Source: Chitinimonas sp. BJB300
GTDB taxonomy: Bacteria; Pseudomonadota; Gammaproteobacteria; Burkholderiales; Chitinimonadaceae
Length of the DNA: 38,261 nt
Assembly: GCF_002735695.1 (NCBI RefSeq)
Contig: NZ_PDZH01000036.1
Span: 1-38,261, forward strand
Direction of reading: 5' to 3'
Under the pieces are notes generated by a model. That model was not told the origin of the DNA. It saw only the letters and a program-made list of their open reading frames with translations, and did no database searches. Numbering within the stretch: position 1 is the stretch's first letter; the number at the start of each line of letters is the position of its first letter. The translations under genes and the position numbers were made by a program. Shown piece after piece: positions 18,863 to 27,483 of this stretch.

Positions 18863-19295
18863 AAATCCACGCCTGATTTGACATAGTAATCGTTGGCGAA
18901 ATGAAGCACAGTGCAAAAATTAGGTGTTTTTGGGCTCATCCTGGCAGGATGAAGAAAGAGCCATGATCAACCCCATAACGCTGGGCAGCGATCAAGGCTT
19001 TAGGTGCCCATAATGCTGTGTTTCATTTTGTCCATCGGTAAGAAACTACCGCTGTAGTCCTAGGTTACAGGCGACATCTCTATCTCTGCGCTGCCAATAC
19101 AAAAGACGGGTGCTCAAAGCATCCGTCTTTTGTATTGGTGCTTTCCATTTCTGTTGTAAAAAGCACGAAACATATCCAATCAATCCCGAATATAAGGGTT
19201 TTCCAGATTGCACGAATAGGGGCTCACGCGCCAGACTGCGCCCGCCTGGGTCCCGGACGGGCTCACTGAATGAAATCAATATGGAGAATCAAACC
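18863..19295. other. 433-bp leader/spacer between porin genes
   Basis: No gene. It holds a short hairpin near 18936-18952 (TCATCC/GGATGA) and a long one at 19094-19138, and ends with the ribosome site GGAG (19284-19287) of the second porin. Confidence 0.6.
19094..19138 (+). terminator. 20-bp near-perfect hairpin between porins
   Basis: CCAATACAAAAGACGG at 19094 pairs with CCGTCTTTTGTATTGG at 19123. The stem extends through GTGC/GCAT (one G-T wobble) to a TCAAA loop, giving 20 pairs. The only T-run lies inside the stem. It may end porin-1 transcripts, or act in the 5' leader of porin 2. Confidence 0.55.
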
Positions 19296-20324
19296 ATGCG
19301 TACTACCCTGATTGCTGTAGCCGTTCTGGGCGCACTTTCTGCACCGTCTTTCGCAGACGACAACAATATTACGTTGTACGGCCAAGTGAATGTCGCTGGC
19401 CTGTACAAAAATGATGGCGCCACCAAACAGTTCAAAGTAGACAGCGCTTACACCGGTTCGCGTATTGGCATCAAAGGCCAAGAAAGCCTTGGTAACGGCT
19501 TGAAGGCTTTCTTCCAAGTCGAAACCAAGATTCGTCCTGACGACGCTACTGAAGGCAGCTTCGGCTCCCGTGAAGGCTGGGTTGGCCTGCAAAGCGAATT
19601 CGGTAAGGTCTCGCTGGGTCGTGGCAAGACGCCTTACACCAACATCGCTGACTGGTTCGACAACTATGTCGACTTGGCTAATGGCTTGGCTGTGCAAGAA
19701 AACAAGCAAGCTAATGGCGGTAACGTTCTAGACTCTCGTTGGAACAACGCCGTACGCTTTGACTCTCAGGATATCAACGGCTTCACCATGTCGGCTATGG
19801 TCGGTGCTGGCGAAAACAAAGACAACGCCAAGGGTGTCAAGGCTTCGAACAATGCCGCGTTGTCCGGCCGTTATGTCCTTGGCCCAATGCAACTGGGTGC
19901 CGCCTACGCCTCACAGAAGAACAAAGACAGTGGTACCGTTACAACTGGTAGCCAAATTGGCAACCACAGCGCCTTCTTGTTGGCAGGCAGCTATGCAATC
20001 GATGAGTTCACCGTGGCCCTGGGCTTCCAGGCAGGTAAGGTGGATTCGTCTGTTCCCGGCCAGGACACCAAGCGCAATAGCTTCCTGATGGCTGCTTCCT
20101 ACCAACTGGGTGCTACCAATCTGCGCGCTGGCGCCATCATCAATGACAAGCTGAAGAAAGATGGCGTCAAGGTTGCTGACAGCGACTTCGTACGTTACAG
20201 CCTGGGTGCCAAGCACAACCTGAGCAAGCGTACTGCACTGGTTGCTGAAGTTTCGGGCGATAAGAACAAGGGCGCCACCAAGAACCTGACCTACGTCGGC
20301 GTTGGTGCCATGCACGCATTCTGA
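19296..20324 (+). CDS. Outer-membrane porin, copy 2
   Basis: A 342-residue trimeric porin with signal peptide MRTTLIAVAVLGALSAPSFA and mature start DDNNITLYGQVNVAGLY. Family marks are SRIGIKGQESLGNGLKAFFQVE, the loop-3 region GKVSLGRGKTPYTN, and the C-terminal strand ending YVGVGAMHAF with terminal Phe. The ATG at 19296 is chosen because GGAG lies 8 nt upstream and the signal peptide begins there; the open frame extends back to 19110 but that part has no protein character. The codon use is strongly biased to frequent codons (GGC, CTG, AAC), suggesting high expression. A strong terminator follows. Confidence 0.95.
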   Translation: MRTTLIAVAVLGALSAPSFADDNNITLYGQVNVAGLYKNDGATKQFKVDSAYTGSRIGIKGQESLGNGLKAFFQVETKIRPDDATEGSFGSREGWVGLQSEFGKVSLGRGKTPYTNIADWFDNYVDLANGLAVQENKQANGGNVLDSRWNNAVRFDSQDINGFTMSAMVGAGENKDNAKGVKASNNAALSGRYVLGPMQLGAAYASQKNKDSGTVTTGSQIGNHSAFLLAGSYAIDEFTVALGFQAGKVDSSVPGQDTKRNSFLMAASYQLGATNLRAGAIINDKLKKDGVKVADSDFVRYSLGAKHNLSKRTALVAEVSGDKNKGATKNLTYVGVGAMHAF

Positions 20325-20350
20325 TCTTAATCAGACTTGCCGCACGACTA

Positions 20351-20382
20351 AAACGGGCATGCATCGCATGCCCGTTTTTCTT
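20351..20382 (+). terminator. Rho-independent terminator of porin 2
   Basis: A 12-bp stem, AAACGGGCATGC/GCATGCCCGTTT, with loop ATC, is followed by TTCTTTTT. Confidence 0.92.
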
Positions 20383-20494
20383 TTTACAACCCAATGCCGC
20401 GGGTAACACCGTTGTGCATATCGCAGCGTGCCATTTTTGTTTGCCGCCGCCGATCCGGTAAGCTTGTGGCTTCCACGCTGAAAATGACCCTCCC

Positions 20495-21664
20495 ATGCGC
20501 CACTTTCTTACCTTCGCCCTGTTCTTACTATTGTTGGCCGGTTGCGCTACTCCGCCCGGAAAATCAAGTAGCTGCAACTGTAGTGACAATACCAAGCCTG
20601 CGCCCCTTACCGCACGTTACAACGCCACCAGCTGGTCTGCCCTCCCCAACTGGCCGGGCGATAATCTGCGCGATAGCTGGCCTGCTTGGTTGAAATCATG
20701 CAACAAGCTTGCCAACAAGGCTGGCTGGAAAGAGGTCTGCTCTGAAGCGCGTGCCCTGCCCACCAACGATGACGCCACGATTCGCACCTTTTTCGAATCG
20801 CGTTTTCAGCCATACCAAATCACAACCAGCGAGGGGGCAGAAAGTGGCCTCATCACCGGCTACTACGAGCCACTCCTGAAAGGCAGCAAGGAAGCCTCAC
20901 CTACACGCGCACCTATCTACGGCGTACCCGACGATTTATTGCTGATCGACCTCGGAGACAACTTCCCTGCAATGAAAGGTCAGCGCTTACGCGGCCGTCT
21001 GAATGGCCGCAAAGTCGTACCTTATTGGAGCCGTGCCGATATCGAGGCCGGTAAAGCGCCTACCGCAGGGCTCGCCCTGGTGTGGGCCGATAACCCGATT
21101 GAGGCCTTCTTTCTGCAAATCCAGGGCTCGGGTCGGGTTCAATTGGAAGATGGCAGTCTGATGCGCGTGGGATATGCCGACCAAAATGGCCATCCCTATA
21201 AATCCATCGGCAAATGGTTGATAGACCAAGGCCAACTTAAGCCAGGCGAGGCATCGATGCAGGGCATACAAGCTTGGGCCCGGGCTAATCCCGCCCGACT
21301 TAAAACATTGCTGGACAGCAATCCGAGCTATGTCTTTTTCCGCCAGCTTCCCAATGCGGAGGGCGGTCCGATTGGTGCGCTGAATGTCCCTCTCACCGAT
21401 GGCGCAAGCGCCGCGGTGGACCCCAAATTCGTTCCTTTAGGCAGTCCTATCTATCTGGCTACCAGTTGGCCCAATGAAGAAAAACCGCTTAACCGACTGA
21501 TGCATGCCCAAGACACCGGTGGGGCCATCCGTGGGCCGATCCGCGCAGACTTTTTCTGGGGCTATGGCAACGAGGCGGGCCAATTCGCAGGCCGCATGAA
21601 GCAGCAAGGTAAAATCTGGCTGCTCTGGCCCAAGGGCGCGCCATTACCAAACACACAAAGTTAA
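20495..21664 (+). CDS. mltA: Membrane-bound lytic murein transglycosylase A
   Basis: Outer-membrane lipoprotein that cleaves peptidoglycan glycan strands to 1,6-anhydro-muropeptides. The lipobox LAGC gives lipidated Cys17. The MltA domain includes LITGYYEPLLKGS and FFLQIQGSGRVQLEDGS. The C-terminal 3D domain reads MHAQDTGGAIRGPIRADFFWGYG, with Asp340 and Asp352 as two of its three family aspartates; the Asp in AQDTGG corresponds to the E. coli catalytic Asp. Length of 389 is usual. A Cys-rich stretch SSCNCSD follows the lipobox, which is unusual and of unknown meaning. earP begins 61 bp after the stop without a terminator between, so the two may be cotranscribed. Confidence 0.95.
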   Translation: MRHFLTFALFLLLLAGCATPPGKSSSCNCSDNTKPAPLTARYNATSWSALPNWPGDNLRDSWPAWLKSCNKLANKAGWKEVCSEARALPTNDDATIRTFFESRFQPYQITTSEGAESGLITGYYEPLLKGSKEASPTRAPIYGVPDDLLLIDLGDNFPAMKGQRLRGRLNGRKVVPYWSRADIEAGKAPTAGLALVWADNPIEAFFLQIQGSGRVQLEDGSLMRVGYADQNGHPYKSIGKWLIDQGQLKPGEASMQGIQAWARANPARLKTLLDSNPSYVFFRQLPNAEGGPIGALNVPLTDGASAAVDPKFVPLGSPIYLATSWPNEEKPLNRLMHAQDTGGAIRGPIRADFFWGYGNEAGQFAGRMKQQGKIWLLWPKGAPLPNTQS

Positions 21665-21725
21665 AAAAGATGCGGTTTATGACTGCTGAACCCGGTCTCC
21701 ACCCAGTCCACTGAAAACGCTATCC

Positions 21726-22877
21726 ATGCGACTATCCTGGGACATCTTCTGTACCGTCATCGACAACTTTGGTGACATTGGAGTTTGCTGGCGCTTAGCC
21801 CGCCAGCTGGCCCAGGAGCGCGGCGAGCCGGTGCGGCTTTGGGTAGACGATCTGGCTGCGCTGGGAATGTTGCAGACGCAACTGGATATAAACGCCGCAA
21901 CACAAATGCGGGATGGCGTGGAAATTCGGCATTGGACCACTCCCTTTCCAACCGTCCAGCCATACCAAGTCGTTATTGAAGCCTTTGCCTGCAATCCACC
22001 CAACGAACTTCTCACCGCCATGGTGGCGACCAACCCCAAGCCGGTCTGGATCAATCTCGACTATCTATCTGCCGAAACCTGGGTGGAAGGTTGCCACGCA
22101 CTAGGATCGCGCCACCCCCGCCTACCGCTGACCCATCACTTCTTCTTTCCGGGCTTTACTGCGGCAACGGGCGGTCTACTGCGCGAGGCAAACCTGTTGT
22201 CCGAACGGGATACGTTTCAAACGCAGGGCACAGTACGTACCAGTTGGCTCGCCAAGCTAGGTTTGAGTGCCGCAGAGCAAACGCGGCCGCTAGTCTCATT
22301 GTTCTGCTACGACAACCCCGCGCTGCCCGGTTTATTGCATCATTGGGCCAGTGGAGCGCCCCTCTGCCTGCTCGTCACCCACGGCAAAGCCAGCCGACAG
22401 GTAGAAGCCTGGCTGGGCGAGCCCTTCCTGCCGGGCAACCGGCTGCAGCGTAGCCAGCTTACCCTCTTTGCCCTCCCCTTCCTGAGCCAACCTGACTACG
22501 ACAGATTGCTTTGGGCATGCGATTTCAACTTCATCCGTGGTGAAGACTCTTTCGTACGCGCGCAATGGGCGGCACGGCCCATGGCTTGGCACATCTACCC
22601 ACAGGAAGAGGAGGCCCACCTGCCTAAGCTCGATGCTTTTCTGGTGCGGTACCTTGAAAGCCTGCCTGATGCACAACGTAGTACGCTCACTGCCTTCTGG
22701 CATAGCTGGAACCAGTACGACACCATAGACACCGTAGCGCATTGGCAGGTGCTTTGGTCTCAACGCGACGAGCTGGCAACGCATAGCCAACGCTGGTGCA
22801 AGGCTCTGGCCCAGCAAGCCAGCCTGATGCAACAATTGGCTGATTTCGCCACCGCCAAATTCGATCCATCGGGTTGA
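21726..22877 (+). CDS. earP: Protein-arginine rhamnosyltransferase EarP (EF-P modification)
   Basis: Inverting GT-B glycosyltransferase that moves rhamnose from dTDP-beta-L-rhamnose to Arg32 of elongation factor P. Near the N-terminus, IDNFGDIGVCWRLARQL carries Asp13 and Asp17; FIRGEDSFVRAQWA near residue 270 carries Glu273. These are the positions known to be needed in the Pseudomonas enzyme, and here the numbering is the same. The 383-residue length is typical. efp lies 268 bp downstream on the same strand, and mltA just upstream. No clear ribosome site precedes the ATG. The dTDP-rhamnose genes (rmlABCD) are not in this window and must be elsewhere if the modification occurs. Confidence 0.96.
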   Translation: MRLSWDIFCTVIDNFGDIGVCWRLARQLAQERGEPVRLWVDDLAALGMLQTQLDINAATQMRDGVEIRHWTTPFPTVQPYQVVIEAFACNPPNELLTAMVATNPKPVWINLDYLSAETWVEGCHALGSRHPRLPLTHHFFFPGFTAATGGLLREANLLSERDTFQTQGTVRTSWLAKLGLSAAEQTRPLVSLFCYDNPALPGLLHHWASGAPLCLLVTHGKASRQVEAWLGEPFLPGNRLQRSQLTLFALPFLSQPDYDRLLWACDFNFIRGEDSFVRAQWAARPMAWHIYPQEEEAHLPKLDAFLVRYLESLPDAQRSTLTAFWHSWNQYDTIDTVAHWQVLWSQRDELATHSQRWCKALAQQASLMQQLADFATAKFDPSG

Positions 22878-23094
22878 GGGGGGCAGAAAGAATTACGTCA
22901 CTTGGCACTCGTTCAAAGCCTCGCAAACAAACGCGAAGCACGGAAAAAAACGATATCGGCCGTTACATTTGCTTGGTTAAATACGCATGTCGTGGCTGCA
23001 TTCAATGCCTAATCGCAGGCGCGCAGCAGGCATTGGGCAGGTTTTATGAAAATCTCGCATACCGGCGAAGTGGCGGAATTGCCTGGCTCCCAGG

Positions 23095-23100
23095 TATAAT
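23095..23100 (+). promoter_or_regulatory. Putative -10 box of efp
   Basis: A perfect TATAAT lies 45 bp before the efp ATG, with GG rather than TG just upstream. The 17-bp-spaced -35 position reads GGCGGA, which is poor. The 268-bp gap supports a promoter separate from earP. Confidence 0.5.
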
Positions 23101-23145
23101 GCCGCGCTTTATCAAACGCTTACCTTTCTCGCAGGACTTACCAGC

Positions 23146-23709
23146 ATGAAAACCGCACAAGAACTCCGCGCCGGCAACGTTGCCATGGTCGATGGTCAGC
23201 CGATGGTTGTGATCAAGGCTGAATACAGCAAGTCAGGCCGTAACGCTTCAGTCGTGAAAATGAAGATGAAGAACCTGCTGACCGAACAAGGCTTGGAGGC
23301 CGTGTACAAGGCGGACGAAAAGTTCGACGTGGTCGTGCTGGATAAGAAGGAATGCACCTACTCCTACTTCGCCGATCCAATGTTCGTGTTCATGGACACG
23401 GAATTCAACCAATACGAAGTCGAAGCAGAAAACGTTGGCGACACCGTGAACTTTATCGTTGATGGCATGGAAGACCTCTGCGAAGTCGTGTTCTATGACG
23501 GCAAGGCCATCTCGGTTGAACTGCCAACCACCATCGTACGCGAAGTGGAATACACCGAACCCGCCGTACGTGGCGACACCTCGGGTAAGGTGATGAAGCC
23601 AGCCAAACTCAAAGGCACCACCTTTGAACTACCTGTTGCCGCATTTATCGAAATCGGTGACAAGATCGAAATCGACACGCGCACCATGGAATTCAAGAAG
23701 CGCGCTTAA
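23146..23709 (+). CDS. efp: Translation elongation factor P
   Basis: Rescues ribosomes stalled on polyproline stretches. The 187 residues form three domains: KOW-like domain I at ~1-65, OB domains II (~66-127) and III (~128-187), ending with the conserved [16 protein letters not shown]. The modification loop reads [11 protein letters not shown] with Arg32 at the tip, not Lys34-type as in E. coli, which fits the EarP pathway encoded just upstream. The internal Cys-containing segment [11 protein letters not shown] is unremarkable. A strong terminator follows 12 bp after the stop. Confidence 0.98.
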   Translation: MKTAQELRAGNVAMVDGQPMVVIKAEYSKSGRNASVVKMKMKNLLTEQGLEAVYKADEKFDVVVLDKKECTYSYFADPMFVFMDTEFNQYEVEAENVGDTVNFIVDGMEDLCEVVFYDGKAISVELPTTIVREVEYTEPAVRGDTSGKVMKPAKLKGTTFELPVAAFIEIGDKIEIDTRTMEFKKRA

Positions 23710-23721
23710 GCGCTTCCTGCA

Positions 23722-23749
23722 AAAAAAGGCAGCCGTGGCTGCCTTTTTT
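23722..23749 (+). terminator. Rho-independent terminator of efp
   Basis: GGCAGCC/GGCTGCC stem flanked by A6 and T6 runs. It overlaps the upstream end of the long folA frame, which argues for the later folA start. Confidence 0.93.
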
Positions 23750-23813
23750 GTTATTTGAGTCTTGCCGTACCCTTGCCACCCCAAACGGCGCCCTCAATGC
23801 ACCGCTTACTCCC

Positions 23814-24302
23814 ATGGCTACCATGCTCTCACTTATTGCCGCCCTCGCCCGTAACCGCACAGTCGGTATTGAAAACCGCCTACCCTGGCACCTATCCGAA
23901 GATTTGAAGTATTTCAAAGCCACAACCAGCGGCCACCCTATCATCATGGGGCGCAAGACCTACGACTCGATTGGCCGGCCATTGCCGGGGCGGCACAATA
24001 TCGTAGTGACACGCAATCCCGCTTGGCGTGTCGATGGTGTGACCATTACCCATTCCATCAAGGATGCCATCGCCGCAGCAGATCCCACCCAAGAGGTTTT
24101 CCTCATCGGCGGCGCATCTCTCTATGCAGAAGCACTACCGCTGGCAGACCGGCTTTATCTGACCGAAATTGAAGCTGATGTCGAAGGTGATGCATTCTTC
24201 CCCACTTGGTCACGTGAGCAATTCAAGGAAGTACGCCGTGAACGACATCAAAGCGATGCATTCGCTTATAGCTTTGTCATGTATGAGCGCATCTCCGCAT
24301 AG
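23814..24302 (+). CDS. folA: Dihydrofolate reductase
   Basis: Reduces 7,8-dihydrofolate to tetrahydrofolate with NADPH. Key motifs: the Met20-loop region GIENRLPWHLSEDLKYFK with substrate-binding Asp30 (E. coli Asp27 equivalent), IIMGRKTYDSIGRPLPGRHNIVVTR (NADPH-binding), and VFLIGGASLYAEAL (the GG motif). The 162-residue length with the ATG at 23814 is normal; an in-frame ATG at 23823 is equally possible and neither has a strong ribosome site. The frame extends back to 23748 but overlaps the efp terminator. It is followed by a convergent MAPEG gene. Confidence 0.95.
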   Translation: MATMLSLIAALARNRTVGIENRLPWHLSEDLKYFKATTSGHPIIMGRKTYDSIGRPLPGRHNIVVTRNPAWRVDGVTITHSIKDAIAAADPTQEVFLIGGASLYAEALPLADRLYLTEIEADVEGDAFFPTWSREQFKEVRRERHQSDAFAYSFVMYERISA

Positions 24303-24375
24303 GTTCCAACCTTATCGGCAGCCGACGGCTATCGTTAACCGCCCTGACCTTATTCGACCGACTCCCTCGGTCTGC

Positions 24376-24780
24376 TCATACAACCGTCAATATCGCTTCA
24401 GTCATCAAGAACACAACCGCCACAAAGCCGATAAACCATACGGCAGAACGCTGTGCCGCCCAGTTGGCCAAATAGCAAACACCGTGCAGGATGCGGGCGC
24501 AGACAAACACAATTGCAGCAATATTGATGGTTTCCACTGCCACCCCAACCTGCGCCGCAACCAAGACGGCAGCGGCAAAGCCTGGCAACGCTTCAAATGC
24601 ATTGTTATGCGCCCATACCGCCCGCGCGCGAAAACCTTCGAACTTGGCTTGTTGTGCGCGGGGTGCATAGTTGTTGTAGCGGGAGGGCGTACCATCCTCG
24701 GTCTTACCGAACTTGGCAAAGTAGACCCAGACATAAGGCAGGAAAATAACAATCAACAGGCAGCCATAGGCAATACGCAT
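24376..24780 (-). CDS. MAPEG-family membrane protein
   Basis: A 134-residue four-helix integral membrane protein of the MAPEG family (eicosanoid/glutathione metabolism relatives). Marks are the N-terminal helix LIVIFLPYVWVYFAKFG, the cytoplasmic loop RARAVWAHNNAFEALPGFAAAVL with the conserved N-x-x-E-x-x-P pattern, and helix 3 ending VCARILHGVCYLANWAAQRS (the R-x-x-H/Y-x-x-x-Y motif). GGAG lies 7 nt before the ATG. It is convergent with folA and divergent from ilvE. Bacterial members of this subgroup have no settled function, though some show glutathione-transferase activity. Confidence 0.9.
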   Translation of the reverse strand: MRIAYGCLLIVIFLPYVWVYFAKFGKTEDGTPSRYNNYAPRAQQAKFEGFRARAVWAHNNAFEALPGFAAAVLVAAQVGVAVETINIAAIVFVCARILHGVCYLANWAAQRSAVWFIGFVAVVFLMTEAILTVV

Positions 24781-24908
24781 GTTTTACTCCGGGTAGCAAG
24801 GGGAAGGCCCGATCTTAGCCCAAGCCGGTTGCACCGCGTGGCCCGGCCGGACCAAAACGGCTAAAATGCAACTTTCGCTGCTTGATATTCAAATCCGAGG
24901 AGACACCT

Positions 24909-25829
24909 ATGTCCATGGCCGATCGCGACGGCTTCATCTGGTATGACGGCAAGCTCGTTGATTGGCGTGAGGCCAATACCCATGTACTGACCCATACGCT
25001 GCACTATGGCCTTGGTGTTTTCGAAGGTGTGCGCGCCTATGAAACAGCCAAGGGACCCGCCATCTTCCGCCTGCAAGACCATACCGACCGCCTGTTCAAC
25101 TCGGCCAAGATCCTGGGTATGACCCTGCCTTACAGCAAGGATGAGATCAATGAAGCCCACAAGCAGGTCGTGCGCGAGAATAAGCTCAAGTCCTGCTACT
25201 TCCGCCCGATGGCCTTTTATGGGTCGGGCAAATTGGGCGTCGCCCCGCCATTGGGAGACGTACACGTTATCGTCGCCGCTTGGCCATGGGGCGCGTATCT
25301 GGGGGACGATGGTCTCAACAAGGGCATTCGGGTCAAAACCTCGTCCTTCAGCCGCCATCACGTCAACGTGACCATGTGCAAAGCCAAGGCCAATGGCAAC
25401 TACATGAATTCCATCCTGGCCAATGCCGAAGCTGTGCGCGATGGCTATGAAGAAGCACTGCTGCTGGATGTGGATGGCTATGTGGCCGAGGGTTCGGGCG
25501 AAAATATCTTCGTCATCCGCAAAGGCAAGATCTACACACCGGATCTCACCAGTTGCCTGGCAGGCATCACGCGGGACACCGTTTTCCAGCTTGCCAAGGA
25601 ACAGGGCTATGAAGTGATTGAACGGCGCATTACCCGCGACGAAGTCTATATCGCCGATGAAGCCTTCTTTACAGGCACCGCTGCCGAAGTCACACCGATT
25701 CGCGAGCTCGATGGCCGCAGCATTGGCGATGGCAGACGCGGGCAGATGACAACCGCGTTGCAAGCGGCCTACTTTGCAGCCGTAAAAGGCGAGTCCGCGC
25801 AGCACGCTGCTTGGCTTACTGTTGTTTGA
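24909..25829 (+). CDS. ilvE: Branched-chain amino acid aminotransferase
   Basis: PLP enzyme of fold type IV making leucine, isoleucine and valine from their 2-oxo acids with glutamate. The start of the protein, ADRDGFIWYDGKLVDWREANTHVLTHTLHYGLGVFEGVRAY, is typical. The Schiff-base lysine is Lys160 in CKAKANGNYMNS. The fold-type IV signature follows as EALLLDVDGYVAEGSGENIFVI, and the C-terminal cofactor-phosphate region is DEAFFTGTAAEVTPIRELDGR. The ATG at 24909 has GAGGAG about 6 nt upstream; the frame runs back to a TTG at 24882. Length of 306 is normal. A weak stem (GGCAGGC/GCCTGCC, 25836-25862) lies after the stop. Confidence 0.96.
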   Translation: MSMADRDGFIWYDGKLVDWREANTHVLTHTLHYGLGVFEGVRAYETAKGPAIFRLQDHTDRLFNSAKILGMTLPYSKDEINEAHKQVVRENKLKSCYFRPMAFYGSGKLGVAPPLGDVHVIVAAWPWGAYLGDDGLNKGIRVKTSSFSRHHVNVTMCKAKANGNYMNSILANAEAVRDGYEEALLLDVDGYVAEGSGENIFVIRKGKIYTPDLTSCLAGITRDTVFQLAKEQGYEVIERRITRDEVYIADEAFFTGTAAEVTPIRELDGRSIGDGRRGQMTTALQAAYFAAVKGESAQHAAWLTVV

Positions 25830-25902
25830 CTGACTGGCAGGCCGGTATCAGCCGCGCCTGCCGTATTGCGTCGGGGTTCAACCCGACCTAGAGGAATGCA
25901 CC

Positions 25903-26106
25903 ATGACCCAGCTTAAAGAAAACACAAAAAAGCACATTGAAGTCGATGCCAGCAACCTGCCGCTGCATTGCCCGATGCCGGACATGCTGAAGTGGAATGC
26001 CCATCCACGTGTCTTTTTGCCCATCGAAAAAACAGGCGAAGCACTCTGCCCCTATTGCGGCACCAAATACGTTCTAAAGGGCGGCCCTGCCGGCCATAGC
26101 CACTAA
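25903..26106 (+). CDS. Small zinc-finger protein (zf-CHCC, NDUFS6-like)
   Basis: A 67-residue protein of the zf-CHCC family, relatives of the complex I accessory subunit NDUFS6/13 kDa. The metal site reads LHCPMPD, then NAHPRVFL, then LCPYCGTKYVL, giving the Cys-His-Cys-Cys ligand set. GAGGA lies 7 nt before the ATG, just after a hairpin (GTCGGG/CCCGAC, 25870-25887). In many betaproteobacteria this gene sits next to ilvE and waaF, as here. The cellular role in bacteria is not well defined. Confidence 0.93.
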   Translation: MTQLKENTKKHIEVDASNLPLHCPMPDMLKWNAHPRVFLPIEKTGEALCPYCGTKYVLKGGPAGHSH

Positions 26107-26218
26107 ACAACGCTGGCATGCGGTTTTTGCCGATCGCGTTTATTCAAATTTTGGTTAGGTAAAGTGCAGAAGTAGCACTGCAGCATGACCGCAAACCTTA
26201 CGCCAAAAGAGCCCGTCA

Positions 26219-27277
26219 ATGCCATACCGAATCCTCGTCGTCGCCCCCGCGTGGGTAGGTGACAGCGTCATGGCCCAGCCGCTTTACCAACGGATAAAGC
26301 AATACCGGCCCGATGCCAATCTCACTGTTCTCGCACCCGATTGGACTTTGCCGCTGCTTGATCGCATGCCAGAGGTAGATGCTACCTTGCGCAATCCTTT
26401 CGGTCATGGCGCGCTCAAGTTGACCGAGCGCTGGAAGCTAGGGCGGGCATTACGTGGCCAGTTTGATCAAGTCATCGTGCTACCCAACTCACTCAAGTCA
26501 GCGCTGGTGCCGTGGTTTGCGCGTATCCCACAACGGACTGGCTTCGTGGGTGAATCGCGCTATGGCTTGCTGAATGATTTCAGGGTGCTCGACCCTAAAG
26601 CGCTCCCGCAGATGGTCGAACGCTTCGCCATCCTGGCCGAGGCCGCAGAAGAGCCGCTGCCACGGCCGATTCCAGCCCCGACGCTTCATATCGACCCCGC
26701 ATCACACCAAGCCGCATTACAAGCGCTGGGCCTGAGTGATGCCCAACCTATCATCGCCTTTTGCCCAGGAGCAGAATACGGTCCGGCAAAACGTTGGCCG
26801 GCCCGGCACTTTGCCGAACTGGCGCGTCGCTTGGTGTCGCAAGGCTATGCCGTCTGGCTGTTTGGTTCCGCCAAAGACAAGCCCGATACCAGCGCCATTG
26901 TCGAACAAGCCGGGGTTCCCATTGTTGATTTGGCAGGCCGGACCTCGTTGGCGCAAGCCATCGACCTGCTGTCACTCGCGCATCTGGTGGTGACCAATGA
27001 CTCGGGCTTGATGCATGTCGCGGCTGCCTTATCGCGGCCTATCGTCGCGCTTTATGGCTCCAGCAGCCCAGAATTCACCCCCCCGTTGAGCAAGCAAGCG
27101 GAAGTGGTCAGCTTGGACCTCGAATGCAGCCCTTGCTTCGAACGCACCTGTCCGCTCAAGCACTTGAACTGCCTGCAGCTACTGGAGCCCGACCTTGTGG
27201 AATCCGCCATCGCCAAAGTGCTGACGCGCCCTCTGGGCACCCCGTCCAACCCCTATATTCCAGCATTACCGGTGTAG
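26219..27277 (+). CDS. waaF: ADP-heptose:LPS heptosyltransferase II
   Basis: GT9-family enzyme adding the second L-glycero-D-manno-heptose to the inner core of lipopolysaccharide at the cytoplasmic face of the inner membrane. Motifs: N-terminal ILVVAPAWVGDSVMAQPLY, the central FCPGAEYGPAKRWPARHFAELA (ADP-heptose site), and VVTNDSGLMHVAAALSRPIVALYGSSSPEFTPP (the family D-S-G-x-M-H loop). Cys-rich LECSPCFERTCPLKHLNCL near the C-terminus is also typical of WaaF. Length of 352 residues is usual. The gene ends 13 bp before a MITE copy, which may affect its 3' end processing. Confidence 0.95.
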   Translation: MPYRILVVAPAWVGDSVMAQPLYQRIKQYRPDANLTVLAPDWTLPLLDRMPEVDATLRNPFGHGALKLTERWKLGRALRGQFDQVIVLPNSLKSALVPWFARIPQRTGFVGESRYGLLNDFRVLDPKALPQMVERFAILAEAAEEPLPRPIPAPTLHIDPASHQAALQALGLSDAQPIIAFCPGAEYGPAKRWPARHFAELARRLVSQGYAVWLFGSAKDKPDTSAIVEQAGVPIVDLAGRTSLAQAIDLLSLAHLVVTNDSGLMHVAAALSRPIVALYGSSSPEFTPPLSKQAEVVSLDLECSPCFERTCPLKHLNCLQLLEPDLVESAIAKVLTRPLGTPSNPYIPALPV

Positions 27278-27289
27278 AAAATGGCCTAA

Positions 27290-27429
27290 GAACCTGTCTA
27301 AAGCCTCGCGAGCTAAGGCAAGATAAGGCGAAAACAGCCGAGGAAGTGGAGTTTACAATTGGTAAATGAGCATTCCGAGGGTGTTTTCAACGCCATATTG
27401 CCGACGCGTAGCAGACTTTAGACAGGTTC
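27290..27429 (-). repeat. MITE copy 3
   Basis: A 140-bp copy in the opposite orientation to copies 1, 2 and 5. Ends are GAACCTGTCTAAAG and CTTTAGACAGGTTC, perfect inverted repeats of 14 bp. It is flanked by a perfect TAA duplication (27287-27289 and 27430-27432). The right TAA is immediately followed by an IS5-type terminus. Confidence 0.93.
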
Positions 27430-27483
27430 TAAGAACCTGTCTAAAGTCTTTCCTCATCCACCGAAATGCTTGATCCTTGCCGG

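Noticed and set aside
18878-18906. TTGACA-like -35 box between the porins
   Set aside because: At 17-bp spacing the -10 position reads ATGAAG, too poor to call a promoter.
19110-19295. N-terminal extension of the second porin
   Set aside because: Overlaps a strong hairpin, has no signal-peptide logic, and the ATG at 19296 has a good ribosome site followed by a standard signal peptide.
25870-25887. T-arm-like sequence GGGGTTCAACCCGACC before the zinc-finger gene, possible tRNA
   Set aside because: No acceptor, D or anticodon stem can be formed around it; it is only a short hairpin upstream of the ribosome site.
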